Below, piece by piece: positions 9,366 through 18,978 of a stretch of DNA of 64,000 nucleotides (position 1 is the stretch's first letter; every line of letters begins with the position of its first letter). The notes under the pieces are model-generated. The model saw nothing but the letters and a program-made list of their open reading frames with translations. It had not been told where the DNA came from and searched no databases. Both the position numbers and the translations under genes were made by a program. The stretch comes from Synechococcus sp. PCC 7335 (GTDB lineage Bacteria; Cyanobacteriota; Cyanobacteriia; Phormidesmidales; Phormidesmidaceae). Location of the stretch: the NCBI RefSeq assembly GCF_000155595.1, contig NZ_DS989904.1, positions 4,395,987-4,459,986 of the forward strand. Direction: 5' to 3'.

Positions 9366-10115
9366 ATGAAAAGAACCGCTAAGTGGCTACGGTGGCTACG
9401 AATCTATCGTTGGCTCCATATACTTTCTCTAGTTATTTTTGCGGCTATTTTACTGAGTCAGCCTCGTTGGCTATTTACCCTTGCCAATCGCCTATTTCCC
9501 GGCGCACTCTACGCCGTACAGCAAGACGAAGGGCACCTTAAGGCGATCGCGCTCACCATAGACGATGGGCCTAGTCCTGCTACCGCTGACATTCTATCCG
9601 TTCTCGATCGCTACGATGTCCAAGCCACCTTCTTCAACATCAGCAGCCACCTACCTAGACACGAATCAATCGTCCAACAGACTGTCAACTCTGGCCATGA
9701 ACTAGGCAACCACCTCACCGTAGACAAACCGAGTATTCGCCTGAGCATCGCTGATTTTGAGACAGTGCTACTCACCTCAGAAGCGGCCCTCCTATCCTAC
9801 CTACCCCCAAATTCGCAGCTCAAATGGCTTCGCCCCGGCATGGGATTTTATAACGCCAGAATGGTAGAAGTCGCTCAGCGTCATGGATATCAAGTCGTAC
9901 TCGGATCTACATTTCCCTACGATACGCATATCCACTCTTCTCGCTTCGCAAGTGAATTTATTTTGCGAACTGTTCAATCAGGCGATATTGTTGTACTTCA
10001 CGACGGAGAAAAAAGGGGAATTCGCACGGCCAAAACGCTGGAAATTATTCTACCAGAACTGCAAAAGCGCGGTTACCAGGTAACAACCCTCTCTAATCTA
10101 ACAGAGAAAAATTAA
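9366..10115 (+). CDS. Polysaccharide deacetylase family protein (NodB homology)
   Basis: This protein likely removes N-acetyl or O-acetyl groups from a cell-surface glycan. It has an N-terminal membrane anchor (about residues 16-32) and a NodB domain. Motif 1 is ALTIDDGPS at about 61-69 with both Asp residues. Motif 2 reads GHELGNHLTVDKPS, so the second metal-binding His of the usual H(S/T)xxxH is absent, a variant seen in a subgroup of the family. WLRPGMGFY (motif 3) and IVVLHDG (motif 5) are present. The start ATG is at 9366. The tsaC gene follows closely. The substrate is unknown. Confidence 0.85.
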   Translation: MKRTAKWLRWLRIYRWLHILSLVIFAAILLSQPRWLFTLANRLFPGALYAVQQDEGHLKAIALTIDDGPSPATADILSVLDRYDVQATFFNISSHLPRHESIVQQTVNSGHELGNHLTVDKPSIRLSIADFETVLLTSEAALLSYLPPNSQLKWLRPGMGFYNARMVEVAQRHGYQVVLGSTFPYDTHIHSSRFASEFILRTVQSGDIVVLHDGEKRGIRTAKTLEIILPELQKRGYQVTTLSNLTEKN

Positions 10116-10267
10116 TAACAGAAGTGAACAGATCTAAAGTGAGGTCACAGGCATGGTCTTTCTCTGTTCTATTTCTTTTAAAAATTCACAAGATAATTCA
10201 TAAAATAGAGAGTGTAGTTCTGCGCTCGTCTGTTTCATCTACGGCTTCTTTATCTGGCTTCTCAAGT

Positions 10268-10864
10268 ATGGCTCAAGTTTCTCTAGATCAAATGATACAG
10301 GCGCTGAAGACCAGACCTGCTTTGGTGAGTTTTCCCACCGATACGGTACCCGCGCTGGCAGCCGCGCCGAGTCAAGCAGATTTAATCTTCGCAGCCAAGC
10401 AGCGACCACCCGAGAAACCATTGATTTTGATGGGTGCGTCCCTGGGCGATCTTTTGCCATACGTATCTGGGCAAGACTCAGCGATGGCAGCGTGGCAGTC
10501 GATCGCCGAGCAGTATTGGCCAGGTCAGCTCACGTTAGTTTTACCAGCTAGCGACCTGGCTCCCAAAAATCTCAACCCCCATCCCACTGACCAAACCGCT
10601 GGCACTCTGGGCATTCGCGTACCCGATCATCCAGTCGCCCTAGCGTTACTTTCTCAGACCGGACCACTAGCAACCACAAGCGCCAATCTTTCTGGGCAGC
10701 CAGCCTTAACAGAGATTTCAGCGATCGCCCAAATGTTTCCAAGCGCGCTGACTTTAGGGCCAGAAGACTATCAGAGCAAAGCAGCTAGCGGCATGCCCTC
10801 GACCGTTGCTAAGTGGACATCGCACGGTTGGCAAATATTACGCCAGGGTAAAATTCAGCTGTAG
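10268..10864 (+). CDS. tsaC: L-threonylcarbamoyladenylate synthase (TsaC/Sua5/YrdC)
   Basis: This enzyme makes threonylcarbamoyl-AMP for the t6A37 modification of ANN-decoding tRNAs. The 198-residue protein has the YrdC-fold hallmarks: SFPTDTVPALAA, the KxR motif in AAKQRPPEKPL, and the SxN motif in TTSANLSGQ. It is the short TsaC form without a Sua5 domain. An in-frame GTG at 10124 would add 48 residues that look unlike the family and are rich in HK and SV runs, so I chose the ATG at 10268. It lies downstream of the deacetylase gene in the same direction. Confidence 0.88.
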   Translation: MAQVSLDQMIQALKTRPALVSFPTDTVPALAAAPSQADLIFAAKQRPPEKPLILMGASLGDLLPYVSGQDSAMAAWQSIAEQYWPGQLTLVLPASDLAPKNLNPHPTDQTAGTLGIRVPDHPVALALLSQTGPLATTSANLSGQPALTEISAIAQMFPSALTLGPEDYQSKAASGMPSTVAKWTSHGWQILRQGKIQL

Positions 10865-10930
10865 CTATTATGATTCAAGCTACTGTGGGGAATGGTCAGC
10901 AAAATTCCATAGCGTTTTATCGATCTTTTT

Positions 10931-11782
10931 ATGACTCGCAGCACTTCTTCAATACCGGTTTCTAAAATGGATCCGGCCTATCAGCAGCTATGGGCGCTCG
11001 AACGCTTCAAAAGTGGATTTTTAGCCCGCATTTCTCACGAGCTGCGATCGCCTATCAATGTCATCATTAGTCTTAGCCAGTTGATATTAGAAGATCTGTG
11101 CGAAGATCCTGAAGAAGAAAGGGAATTTATTGCTCAGTCCAAAGCAGCTGCGCTAAAAACGCTAACGCTTTTCGATCAGATTGCAGCCGTTTCAAAACTA
11201 GATATCGGTAGAGAGCCTGCGACCCTAGATCAAACCGACCTCAGCTTTCTATTGCCAGAAATAGAAATGCTCACAACACTTCAAGCGGCCAATCAGAACA
11301 TTCGTTACACCGTCACTGCCCCCGATGAAACAGTCGAAATCTACACTGATAGAAAATGGCTGAAAAACACGTTAGTGAGTCTCATTCAAGACGCCATTGC
11401 TCACACCAAACTGTTGACCCTATTCTTAGACTATAGTGAAGCCGAAATTGCCATCGTTATCGAGTGCGATCGCGTCGCCACCCAGCTGCAAGCCGAGTAT
11501 GACAGCCTGGCTGAATTTATCTTAGATAGCTCTACAGATAGCCCAGAAGAGAATCAGCCCCAAAGTAACCAATCTACAGACAATCAATCTCAATCTATAG
11601 ACCTAAAAAGCATCCGATCACAAAACGAACAGGCTCAAAATCTTCAGTTTTCAACCGCTCTGATCTTGGCAACTGCGACGACCGCGCTACCTTTGATCAA
11701 TGGCAGGTTTGAAATTGCTCCTCACCCGACCGCGAGTGATCGCACCCACCTAAAATGCATCTTTTCAAAATTAGCTAGCTGA
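10931..11782 (+). CDS. Histidine-kinase-like protein with degenerate ATPase domain
   Basis: The 283-residue protein begins with a recognisable HisKA dimerisation/phosphoacceptor segment: FLARISHELRSPINVIISLSQ at about residues 33-53, with the H-box His at about 39. The following region keeps the outline of a HATPase_c domain, but the N-box is replaced by LVSLIQDAIAHTK and the glycine-rich G1/G2 boxes are not visible. A Ser/Gln/Asn-rich insert (about residues 200-235) interrupts the domain. No membrane segment or sensor domain is present. It may be a pseudokinase or a phosphotransfer partner. The reading frame itself is intact. Confidence 0.7.
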   Translation: MTRSTSSIPVSKMDPAYQQLWALERFKSGFLARISHELRSPINVIISLSQLILEDLCEDPEEEREFIAQSKAAALKTLTLFDQIAAVSKLDIGREPATLDQTDLSFLLPEIEMLTTLQAANQNIRYTVTAPDETVEIYTDRKWLKNTLVSLIQDAIAHTKLLTLFLDYSEAEIAIVIECDRVATQLQAEYDSLAEFILDSSTDSPEENQPQSNQSTDNQSQSIDLKSIRSQNEQAQNLQFSTALILATATTALPLINGRFEIAPHPTASDRTHLKCIFSKLAS

Positions 11783-11853
11783 GATTTAGTTAGCTAAGAT
11801 CAACTAGCTAACCCTCTTAATCGCCAACTATCCCTCAGCCCAAGCAGCACAAG

Positions 11854-12342
11854 ATGATGCCCAAGATGGCTCCACCCCCTGCTCTACCCAGCGAGAACAA
11901 CCACTTCAAAGCCTACTATCAGCCCTGGCTCGGCCTTCTGCTTCTCGGTTTAGGCTTAGCTGTCTGCGTTCTATCGATAGGGTCTATGCTGCAATCTGGC
12001 TCATTCAATAGCGCCATCATTCTAGGGGTAGGCCTTGTGATTGTTGGCTACCTTTACTTTACTCGTCCATACTTCACCCTCGCCCCAAATAGACTGACTA
12101 TCTACAACCTCCTAGGCAAGGTCGTTAAGCGCTATCCGTTCGAGACTTTCAACAATCTGAGCGTAGAAAATGGCATCTTGTATGTGAAGGGTGGTTTTCT
12201 AGAAGGCGATCGCAAAGAACCCACAAAGCTTAAGAAGTGGCTCGTCAAATCCAAAGACTGGAAAAGGCTGCAAGAAACAATCGATATCGCTTTAGGAGTG
12301 AAGACATCCAATGAAACTTCGTTCGATAGAGACTACCCCTAG
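11854..12342 (+). CDS. Small membrane protein, PH-like cytoplasmic domain
   Basis: This is a 162-residue protein of unknown function. Two hydrophobic helices (about residues 27-47 and 52-70) are followed by a soluble domain with YFTLAPNRLTIYNLLGKVVKRYPFE in pattern, resembling bacterial PH-type folds. The C-terminus is basic then acidic. Its 3' end overlaps the start of the next gene by 32 bases, so the two are probably translated from one message. Confidence 0.62.
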   Translation: MMPKMAPPPALPSENNHFKAYYQPWLGLLLLGLGLAVCVLSIGSMLQSGSFNSAIILGVGLVIVGYLYFTRPYFTLAPNRLTIYNLLGKVVKRYPFETFNNLSVENGILYVKGGFLEGDRKEPTKLKKWLVKSKDWKRLQETIDIALGVKTSNETSFDRDYP

Positions 12343-13528
12343 TCCAAACTGCATGAAGCTGACCCTAGACAGGGTAGCAAGCAATGAGCCAATCACACTC
12401 AAAACCGGAGACCCTACAGCCGAAGTCGCCAAGGTCTTTCAAAATCTGCTGGCAATAGAAGGCGTCCAGTCTGTCTTTGCTATGAACGACTTTGTCACCC
12501 TAACGCGTAAGGGCAGCGCCGATTGGCAAAGCGTTCTAACAGCAGCGAGCAATCTTCTGGGCATTGCAGAAGATGCAGAACCCAGCGTGAACGATAGTTT
12601 ACAGACCAAAATTGCTGAGACCAAGACTGCTGAGACCAAAACGACTGAAACCACGACTGCTAAGACCAAGACGATTGAGACCAAAACACCCTCCACACAA
12701 AAATTCTCTCAGGTCGAAGTCGCAATTCAAAGGTTTCGAGGCCTTCCGGTTCAGGTACGAGTGACCAATAATGCAGAGCAAGCTCGAGTAGCCTTAAGCG
12801 ATCGCTTCAATCAGGCATTGCAAAGAGCAATCGCTGCTACTGACGCGAACTATGTCGCTGAGCGCGTCTGGGCACCGTATCAGCCACAATTTGGGGAAGT
12901 CAATGCGATCGCCCAGCAGGTTGCTGAAGAGATAGAAACCCTCGTAGATGACCAAGAGCTGACTAGGCTAGAACAACAGGCGATCACACCAAAGCAAAAA
13001 GTCCTTTCTTTCGAACAAACTTCAGCCGAACTCATCGCAAGCCTTCAACACTCTGACTGGAAACAACGACTAAGGGCAATCCAACAAATTGAAATCAACA
13101 AGGAGACTTTTCCTGCAATTGTTGCTGCACTGAAAGACAACCGAGCAGCCATTCGGCGTTGGGCAGCGGCGCTACTCGGTGCTAGCGAACGTAACGAAGC
13201 AGTCCATCCCCTTTGCCAACTGTTACTGACTGATTCATCCCCTATCGTTCGGCGTACCGCTGGAGACGCGCTAAGCGACCTAGGCGACGCTCAAGCCGGC
13301 GTGGCCATGATCAAGGCATTGAGCGATACATCAGCACTGGTGCGCTGGCGAGCGGCTAGATACCTAAACGAAATGGGAGACCATAGTGCAGTAGAGCCAC
13401 TGACGCAGGCTATAGCGTCTGAAAGCGAATTTGACGTACGTGTAGAAATGACCGCGGCGCTTGAGCGTATTCAAATGGGCGAAGCCTCTCAGCTACCGAT
13501 GTGGATGCGAATGAGCAACGCTAGCTAG
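12311..13528 (+). CDS. Nfu_N / HEAT-repeat protein (virulence-factor-C-like)
   Basis: The 405-residue protein has an Nfu/NifU N-terminal-like domain at about residues 1-88 (start MKLRSIETTPSPNCMKL, the classical Nfu_N opening), a Thr/Lys/Glu pentapeptide repeat at about 102-126, a middle 'conserved virulence factor C' segment (about 135-205), and C-terminal HEAT/PBS-lyase repeats from about 235. Comparable fusions occur in Firmicutes and cyanobacteria without known activity. It lacks the CxxC of Nfu scaffolds, so iron-sulfur carriage is not supported. The start at 12311 overlaps the upstream gene, with AGGAG twelve bases before it. Confidence 0.8.
   Translation: MKLRSIETTPSPNCMKLTLDRVASNEPITLKTGDPTAEVAKVFQNLLAIEGVQSVFAMNDFVTLTRKGSADWQSVLTAASNLLGIAEDAEPSVNDSLQTKIAETKTAETKTTETTTAKTKTIETKTPSTQKFSQVEVAIQRFRGLPVQVRVTNNAEQARVALSDRFNQALQRAIAATDANYVAERVWAPYQPQFGEVNAIAQQVAEEIETLVDDQELTRLEQQAITPKQKVLSFEQTSAELIASLQHSDWKQRLRAIQQIEINKETFPAIVAALKDNRAAIRRWAAALLGASERNEAVHPLCQLLLTDSSPIVRRTAGDALSDLGDAQAGVAMIKALSDTSALVRWRAARYLNEMGDHSAVEPLTQAIASESEFDVRVEMTAALERIQMGEASQLPMWMRMSNAS
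12614..12688 (+). repeat. In-frame 15-bp repeat, five copies
   Basis: Five consecutive 15-base units of the type GCTGAGACCAAGACT encode the pentapeptide series AETKT, AETKT, TETTT, AKTKT, IETKT. The repeat forms a charged linker between the Nfu_N domain and the rest of the protein. The copies differ mainly by point changes, so the array is not brand new. Copy number could vary between strains without disturbing the frame. Confidence 0.85.
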
Positions 13529-13557
13529 TCTAGATTGAATCTGGTCTAGATCACTTG

Positions 13558-13593
13558 GCAGCGGTGAACACCAGCATCGTTCTTCACCGCTGC
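13558..13593. terminator. Hairpin after the Nfu_N/HEAT gene
   Basis: GCAGCGGTGAA and TTCACCGCTGC form a perfect 11-bp stem with a 14-base loop. It lies 30 bases past the stop of the Nfu_N/HEAT gene and about 70 bases before the next start. There is no strong T-run, so it is a weak terminator candidate or an mRNA stabiliser. Confidence 0.45.
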
Positions 13594-13665
13594 TGTGGCA
13601 TGATGGCGGCAGCATATTGACCTAGTCGCCAGAGGTAGCTAGGCACAAAATAGAGGATCAGAAAA

Positions 13666-15150
13666 ATGCAGGCCGTTGATTGGGCAATTGTGGGAGTATA
13701 CGGACTGATCTTGCTAGCGATTAGTATTTCAGCGAGTCGACAGCAGAATAGTACAGACGAATATTTTAGAGGCTCTCGGCAGTTGCCTTGGTGGGCAATT
13801 GGATTTTCAATTATTGCCACATCATTTTCGGCGGCCTCTCTACTCGGTGGCCCCGGAGAGGGATACAACAATGGTCTTCTATACTTGCAGCTTCAGTTTG
13901 GGGACTTATTAGGATATCTGCTGGTCATCTTTCTGTTCCTACCTTTCTTTGTGGGGCTGAATCTAACTACAGCTTACGAATATCTAGAACGGCGGTTTGA
14001 TGGAAAAACGCGATCGCTCGGCTCACTCTGTTTTTTGCTGTTTGTGATTGCTCGTTTAGGTGGTCTGCTGTACGCGGCCTCTCTAGCCGTCGCGACAGTT
14101 ATCGGCCTCCCCTTGCCACTAGCGATTCTACTTGTTGGAATTGTCTCGATCGTCTATACAGTAGCGGGCGGTATCGCGGCGGTTGTTTGGACAGATGTTC
14201 TGCAGTTCGCCATGATCTTCGTGGGCTTAGGCGCTGGTATCTGGGCAGCGTCGCAGGGTGTCTCTGGAGGACTAGGCGAGCTTTGGAGTACAGCAGGAGA
14301 GGCCGGAAAGCTGACGGTGATCAATACAACTTGGGAGCCGGAGTCAATTCGGTCGCTGCCCACGGCTTTGTTTGCTTATGGAACGTTGGCTTTTGCCGTA
14401 GCCGGGACCAATCAACAGTCCGTACAGCGCTATGTCTCTTGTGCAACTATTGCAGACGGGCGGAAGGCCATTCTACTCGGCTGGTTCTCTGGCTTTATGG
14501 GCGTAGCCGCAACCTTGATTTTAGGGACGCTCCTATTTGGCTTTTATACGGCCAATCCTGGATTACCAGAAGATATTCCCGCTGATGGAATTCTGCCCTA
14601 TTTTATTGTCAACAACGGCCTACCAGGTACCTCTGGCTTGCTAGTAGCCGCAATCTTAGCCGCAGCGATGTCATCGATTGATTCGGCGCTACATTCTTTG
14701 GCGACCTGTATGACGGTTGATTTCTATCAGCGCTATTCAGCCCATGAGGCAACCGAGAGGCGATCGCTCAAAGTCGCCCAGGGTCTGATCGTTGTCTGGG
14801 GAGTGATCGGTATTGCCTCTGCTTTCTACGTTGCCTCTACTGGCGAAGCGTTGCTGCCTTTTTTGATCAAATACACGGCGATGTTCTTGGGGCCACTATT
14901 AGGGCTGTTTTTAATGGGCGTTCTGATACCTAGAGTCAATGCCAACGGTGCTTTCTATGGAACGATCGGTGCGGTGATTTTACTGGCGATCGGCACAACA
15001 TCAGGGTTGTTTTCCTTCCCAGGCATTTGGCAATCTGCGGTAATCGCACCGATTGGAGTATTGCTAGGAGTAATTATCTCTCTTTTGGGAAAAGTGCCTG
15101 CTCAAAGATCTACAAAAGGACTTACCTTCTGGAGTAAGTCAGTAGAATAG
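13666..15150 (+). CDS. Sodium:solute symporter (SSS family)
   Basis: This 494-residue integral membrane protein has about 13 hydrophobic helices typical of the SSF/SSS family (LeuT fold). The N-terminal helix is followed by STDEYFRGSRQLPWWAIGFS, the family's characteristic 'yFlggR' loop, and by a GPGEGYNNGL segment. Other members import solutes such as proline, sugars, pantothenate or acetate with Na+; the substrate cannot be inferred. The start ATG is preceded by AGGATCAGAAAA. It is followed after 49 bases by an SDR gene on the same strand. Confidence 0.88.
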   Translation: MQAVDWAIVGVYGLILLAISISASRQQNSTDEYFRGSRQLPWWAIGFSIIATSFSAASLLGGPGEGYNNGLLYLQLQFGDLLGYLLVIFLFLPFFVGLNLTTAYEYLERRFDGKTRSLGSLCFLLFVIARLGGLLYAASLAVATVIGLPLPLAILLVGIVSIVYTVAGGIAAVVWTDVLQFAMIFVGLGAGIWAASQGVSGGLGELWSTAGEAGKLTVINTTWEPESIRSLPTALFAYGTLAFAVAGTNQQSVQRYVSCATIADGRKAILLGWFSGFMGVAATLILGTLLFGFYTANPGLPEDIPADGILPYFIVNNGLPGTSGLLVAAILAAAMSSIDSALHSLATCMTVDFYQRYSAHEATERRSLKVAQGLIVVWGVIGIASAFYVASTGEALLPFLIKYTAMFLGPLLGLFLMGVLIPRVNANGAFYGTIGAVILLAIGTTSGLFSFPGIWQSAVIAPIGVLLGVIISLLGKVPAQRSTKGLTFWSKSVE

Positions 15151-15199
15151 GCTAGCTGATGAGCCAAACCTTTTCGAAACACTCTGGGTATAACCTCCG

Positions 15200-16003
15200 A
15201 TGTCACAGCACGTTCTGATTACAGGTGCTTCTCAAGGGACTGGAAAAGCCACCGCCCTCAAGTTTGCCTCGAAAGGCTGGGATGTCACCCTAGCGGCTCG
15301 TCAAGCAGATAGACTGCAGGCAGTGGCTGAGCAAATAGAAGCCATGGGAAGCAAGGCGATCGCACTGCCTACTGATGTCGGCAGCGCCGATCAAGTCAGC
15401 GCCCTAATCGAAAAATCTCTCTCCACCTTCGGCAAGATAGACACGCTGATTAACAATGCAGGCATCTGCCTAACTGGCCCAATGGCTAACACCAGCCTAG
15501 AAGACTGGCACCGCATCTTTGATACTAACTTTTGGGGATATGTCCATACGATTCGAGCAGTCCTTCCGGCCATGCTGTCCGCAGGCAAAGGTACAATCAT
15601 TAACGTCGGCTCAATCGGCGGCAAAATGCCAATGCCCAACATGACGGCCTACTGCGCCAGCAAATACGCGCTGACCGGCATGACCGAAACGCTGCGTCTA
15701 GAGCTAGTGTCCAAAGGTATCCATGTAGGAATTGTGCATCCAGGCATCATTGACAGCGACTTCTTAGAACGAGCCCAATTTAGAGGCAGTGATGATCAAG
15801 CCATACAGGATCGTCAAAATCAGATGAATCAGGCGCTACAGTCTGGTCTCGCTAGTCAGCCAGAAGATATTGCCAACGCCATTTGGAAAGCAGTGCAACA
15901 AGAACAGAATGAAGTGGTTGTAGGGGTAAGTGCGATCGCCACTAACCTCAACCGCCTCTTTCCTGCTCTCACGCAATGGGCGCTGAGCAAAGGAGCGAGC
16001 TAA
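15200..16003 (+). CDS. Short-chain dehydrogenase/reductase (SDR)
   Basis: This is a classical SDR of 267 residues with the cofactor motif TGASQGTG at about 8-15, the NNAG motif at about 87-90, a catalytic Ser in NVGSIGGK, and the YCASK active-site motif at about 152-156. The Arg at about 34 (LAARQADRL) suggests an NADP(H) preference. The substrate is unknown. The gene is cytoplasmic and apparently follows the symporter in one transcription unit. Confidence 0.87.
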   Translation: MSQHVLITGASQGTGKATALKFASKGWDVTLAARQADRLQAVAEQIEAMGSKAIALPTDVGSADQVSALIEKSLSTFGKIDTLINNAGICLTGPMANTSLEDWHRIFDTNFWGYVHTIRAVLPAMLSAGKGTIINVGSIGGKMPMPNMTAYCASKYALTGMTETLRLELVSKGIHVGIVHPGIIDSDFLERAQFRGSDDQAIQDRQNQMNQALQSGLASQPEDIANAIWKAVQQEQNEVVVGVSAIATNLNRLFPALTQWALSKGAS

Positions 16004-16086
16004 CAGTCACAAAATAAGTGAGCCGACAGTCACTAAATAACAGTTAACAAACAACAGTCACCCAATATCTGCTGAAGCGTCGTATT

Positions 16087-18051
16087 TCAGTCTTCTATCA
16101 CTTCTTCGACGTCAGCTAATATCGGTAGCGTAATCACGAATTCTGTTCCTTTTCCCATTTCAGAATTGACCTCAATCGTACCCTGATGCTGCTGGATAAT
16201 CTGAAAACAAATCCCCAAGCCAAGACCGGTTCCTTTTCCGACTGGCTTGGTAGTGAAAAAAGGATCGAAGATTTTTGCCTTCACTTTAGGTGATATTCCA
16301 GGTCCAGTGTCACGAATGCAAACTTGAACGTGCTCTTTGGGCAGAGTTCGAGTCAAAATCTCTAGCTGCTTTGGTCGAGAGTCGCTCTCCAGCATTGCAT
16401 CTAGAGCATTAACTATGATGTTAGTAAAAACCTGATTAATCTGTGCTGGCGAGCATCTAACCAGCGGCATGGGGGCATATGCCTTCACGACATCTATACC
16501 TTCTTTCAGCCGATGATTCAAAATCAGTAGCGTACTGTCTAGCCCCTCACAAAGATCTACATCCTTGACAGCTGCTTCGTCCAATCGAAAAAAATTCTTG
16601 AGCGAAACGATAATATCTCGAACCCGCTGTACGCCTCTCTCCAGTGAGGATAGGAGCTTTGCCGAATCTTCCAATACGAACTCAATTTCAATATCTTCTT
16701 GTTTCTCTAGAATACGCTTACTAGGATCTCGATACTCTAATTGATAGGTTTTTAATAGATCAACCAAATCGTTGAAGTACTGACTCAGTGGCGCTATATT
16801 ACCTTGGATAAAACCAATTGGATTGTTAATCTCGTGAGCGATGCCTGCTACCATTTCGCCCAGGCTTGACATTTTCTCCGTCTGAATAAGCTGCATTTGG
16901 GTCTCTTTTAGCTGCCCAATTGTCTCTGATAATTCTTGAGTTCGCGCCTCTACTCTTGCTTCTAAAGTATGCGCTAAAAGCTCAAGCTCTCGGGTGTATT
17001 GTCCAACCCATTGAATCAGCTGATTGAGTGAGGCAGCAAGCGTACCAATTTCATCTTGGTTTCTAACTGGCACCCGCAAACTATAGTCATTATCTTCAAC
17101 AACGTTTAAAGCAACCTCTGTAATCTCTTGAATAGGAGAGGCAATCCGCTTTGCTATGCAGTATCCAATTACAGATAACAAAGCTGCGCCAATAGTCCCT
17201 GTCATGAAAAATAATGTCCAAAGCCTTGCCTTTGCCTGCTGAACGGGGGTACGAGACACCAATAAGATTATTTCAAAATGTTCGTTGTCAAGTCCATCCA
17301 AACTGACAACCTGCGCCAGATACGACTGACCTCGAAAGGTCATCTTTACTGGGCTTTCAGTATAGTTCTGTTCTTTCCAAGAAAAATCATCTAGGCCGGA
17401 AGGGAACGTAGAGGCCAGTACCTGGTCGTCAGAGATTGCCACTATCTGCTCATCAATAGAGTCGTTGATTTGTAATAGCAAATCATTGCTCAGCACTCTT
17501 CCTAGAACCGCTCCGCCAACGATACCAGCAGTATTTTTGATAGGGGCAGTTCCCAGTAAGACCGGTGCTCCATTACCTGACGAGCCCACTACTGTAGAGA
17601 TGCTTGCACCTACCATCAATGAATCGAGAATAGCTTCGCTGTATATCTCTAAATCCAAAAACGATAGCGATCTAGTATCTAACAGAACCTCTCGATCACG
17701 GCTAAAGACCTTAACCACATCCGTTTCTAAAATGGCTTTGCCAGGCAGAATTCGCTGCTGCAGTAAGATCTGATCTGATTGCATCGTCCCCTTAATAATC
17801 AACTCTTCATTTGCGAGCAGCCGAGCACTACGTCTGAGATTAGTTAGCTCTCTATTCAGTTCTCGCTCTACTAAGCTTGCAAGTTCTGACGCCTTTTCTT
17901 TTTTATTAGCATCTAACTGTTGAGAAAAATGCCTTCCAATTAGAAGCACACTCAGTATCCAAAAGATAAGGAGAGTTAAGATAAATGGCAGAGAGATTTT
18001 AATAGGTAGCGAAGCTCGACGATAGCTAAACTCGCTATGTGGGAATGTCAT
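16087..18051 (-). CDS. Membrane sensor histidine kinase (sensor-HAMP-HisKA-HATPase)
   Basis: The 654-residue protein has a membrane helix near residues 19-42, a periplasmic sensor region to about 270 (dCACHE-like), a second helix near 275-297 and then HAMP. Next come a coiled coil with Q-rich turns, HisKA ([17 protein letters not shown], His at about 406) and HATPase_c with NALDAML, DTGPGIS and GTGLGLGI. All catalytic boxes are intact. No response regulator is adjacent. The PstS-like lipoprotein gene lies 78 bases upstream on the same strand, so the two may form a ligand-binding plus kinase pair. Confidence 0.9.
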   Translation of the reverse strand: MTFPHSEFSYRRASLPIKISLPFILTLLIFWILSVLLIGRHFSQQLDANKKEKASELASLVERELNRELTNLRRSARLLANEELIIKGTMQSDQILLQQRILPGKAILETDVVKVFSRDREVLLDTRSLSFLDLEIYSEAILDSLMVGASISTVVGSSGNGAPVLLGTAPIKNTAGIVGGAVLGRVLSNDLLLQINDSIDEQIVAISDDQVLASTFPSGLDDFSWKEQNYTESPVKMTFRGQSYLAQVVSLDGLDNEHFEIILLVSRTPVQQAKARLWTLFFMTGTIGAALLSVIGYCIAKRIASPIQEITEVALNVVEDNDYSLRVPVRNQDEIGTLAASLNQLIQWVGQYTRELELLAHTLEARVEARTQELSETIGQLKETQMQLIQTEKMSSLGEMVAGIAHEINNPIGFIQGNIAPLSQYFNDLVDLLKTYQLEYRDPSKRILEKQEDIEIEFVLEDSAKLLSSLERGVQRVRDIIVSLKNFFRLDEAAVKDVDLCEGLDSTLLILNHRLKEGIDVVKAYAPMPLVRCSPAQINQVFTNIIVNALDAMLESDSRPKQLEILTRTLPKEHVQVCIRDTGPGISPKVKAKIFDPFFTTKPVGKGTGLGLGICFQIIQQHQGTIEVNSEMGKGTEFVITLPILADVEEVIED

Positions 18052-18129
18052 CTTTAGAGTGTATAAGGGCGTATAAGGCAGACATCTTGTCTATAGTCTT
18101 TAGGGGCAAACGCTAAATGGCATCAAGGA

Positions 18130-18978
18130 CTAATCTTTTTCAGCTTCAAGCTCACTTTCATATGCACTCAGAATGTTTTGTCCCTCCTGACTGGCCACAA
18201 AAATGGCGAAGTCTTCCGCGGCTGGGGAAGGCGTTCGAGATAAAGCCATTCCTAGTGGGATGCTCATTAGATAGTCACCTGAGCGAATGTTCGCCTTAGA
18301 GGGTCCAACACCATCAAGGCGAAGTATCCTGAGTGGCAACTGAGAGAGTTCTTTGCTAAGCGGCACAGCCGCAATCGAAAAATTAGTAGTCGCTACGCCC
18401 TCAACCAAATAATCATCATCAGCAAAGAAGATAGCTTCTGATGCAATCTCTAAGGTTTCACCTAGATAAGCCTGCCGCAGAACTTGCTTCTCATTTTCGT
18501 CTTCTGCAAAGTCAAACAAAGCGATGCTAGCATCTGGTCCACCAACCTCTTTCCAGTTTCTAATCTGGCCTGAATAGATTGCCCTAAGCTGATCAGTACT
18601 CAGGTTGGAGACGCCCGTCAAGCTTTCATGCGCGACTAGCACCAGCGGCACTTCTATCAAGGGAACATACTTTACCCCTTCACTTTCTTCTGCTTTGGTC
18701 AGCTGATGGCTAAGCGCACTAATATCCAGCGCGCCATCCTTTACACCCTGCAGTCCGGCGCTTGTCTGACTCTGCGGGGCAAAGTCAGCTTCGACATCGC
18801 CTACGGTTTTGCTGTAACCTTCGGCTAGCTCTTCAAGAATCTCATAAGCTTCCAAAGACCCCCCAATCTTGAAGGTTTTGATAACGGACTGCGAGGGAGA
18901 GTCAGCCGAAGAACAACCTCCTAAAGCACCAAACAAGGCCCCGCTGATTAAAATGGTCTTCCAGCATATCTTTGGCAT
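18130..18978 (-). CDS. PstS-like substrate-binding lipoprotein
   Basis: The 282-residue protein has a lipoprotein signal (ISGALFGALGGCSS, lipobox Cys at about 22) and a periplasmic binding-protein fold of the phosphate-binding type. DISALSHQLTKAE and IYSGQIRNWKEVGG are the recognisable PBP_like_2 pieces. There are no ABC permease or ATPase genes nearby, so it is unlikely to serve transport in this location. Immediately downstream is a membrane sensor kinase, which suggests a ligand-presenting role. The ligand is unknown; phosphate is one option by family. Confidence 0.82.
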   Translation of the reverse strand: MPKICWKTILISGALFGALGGCSSADSPSQSVIKTFKIGGSLEAYEILEELAEGYSKTVGDVEADFAPQSQTSAGLQGVKDGALDISALSHQLTKAEESEGVKYVPLIEVPLVLVAHESLTGVSNLSTDQLRAIYSGQIRNWKEVGGPDASIALFDFAEDENEKQVLRQAYLGETLEIASEAIFFADDDYLVEGVATTNFSIAAVPLSKELSQLPLRILRLDGVGPSKANIRSGDYLMSIPLGMALSRTPSPAAEDFAIFVASQEGQNILSAYESELEAEKD

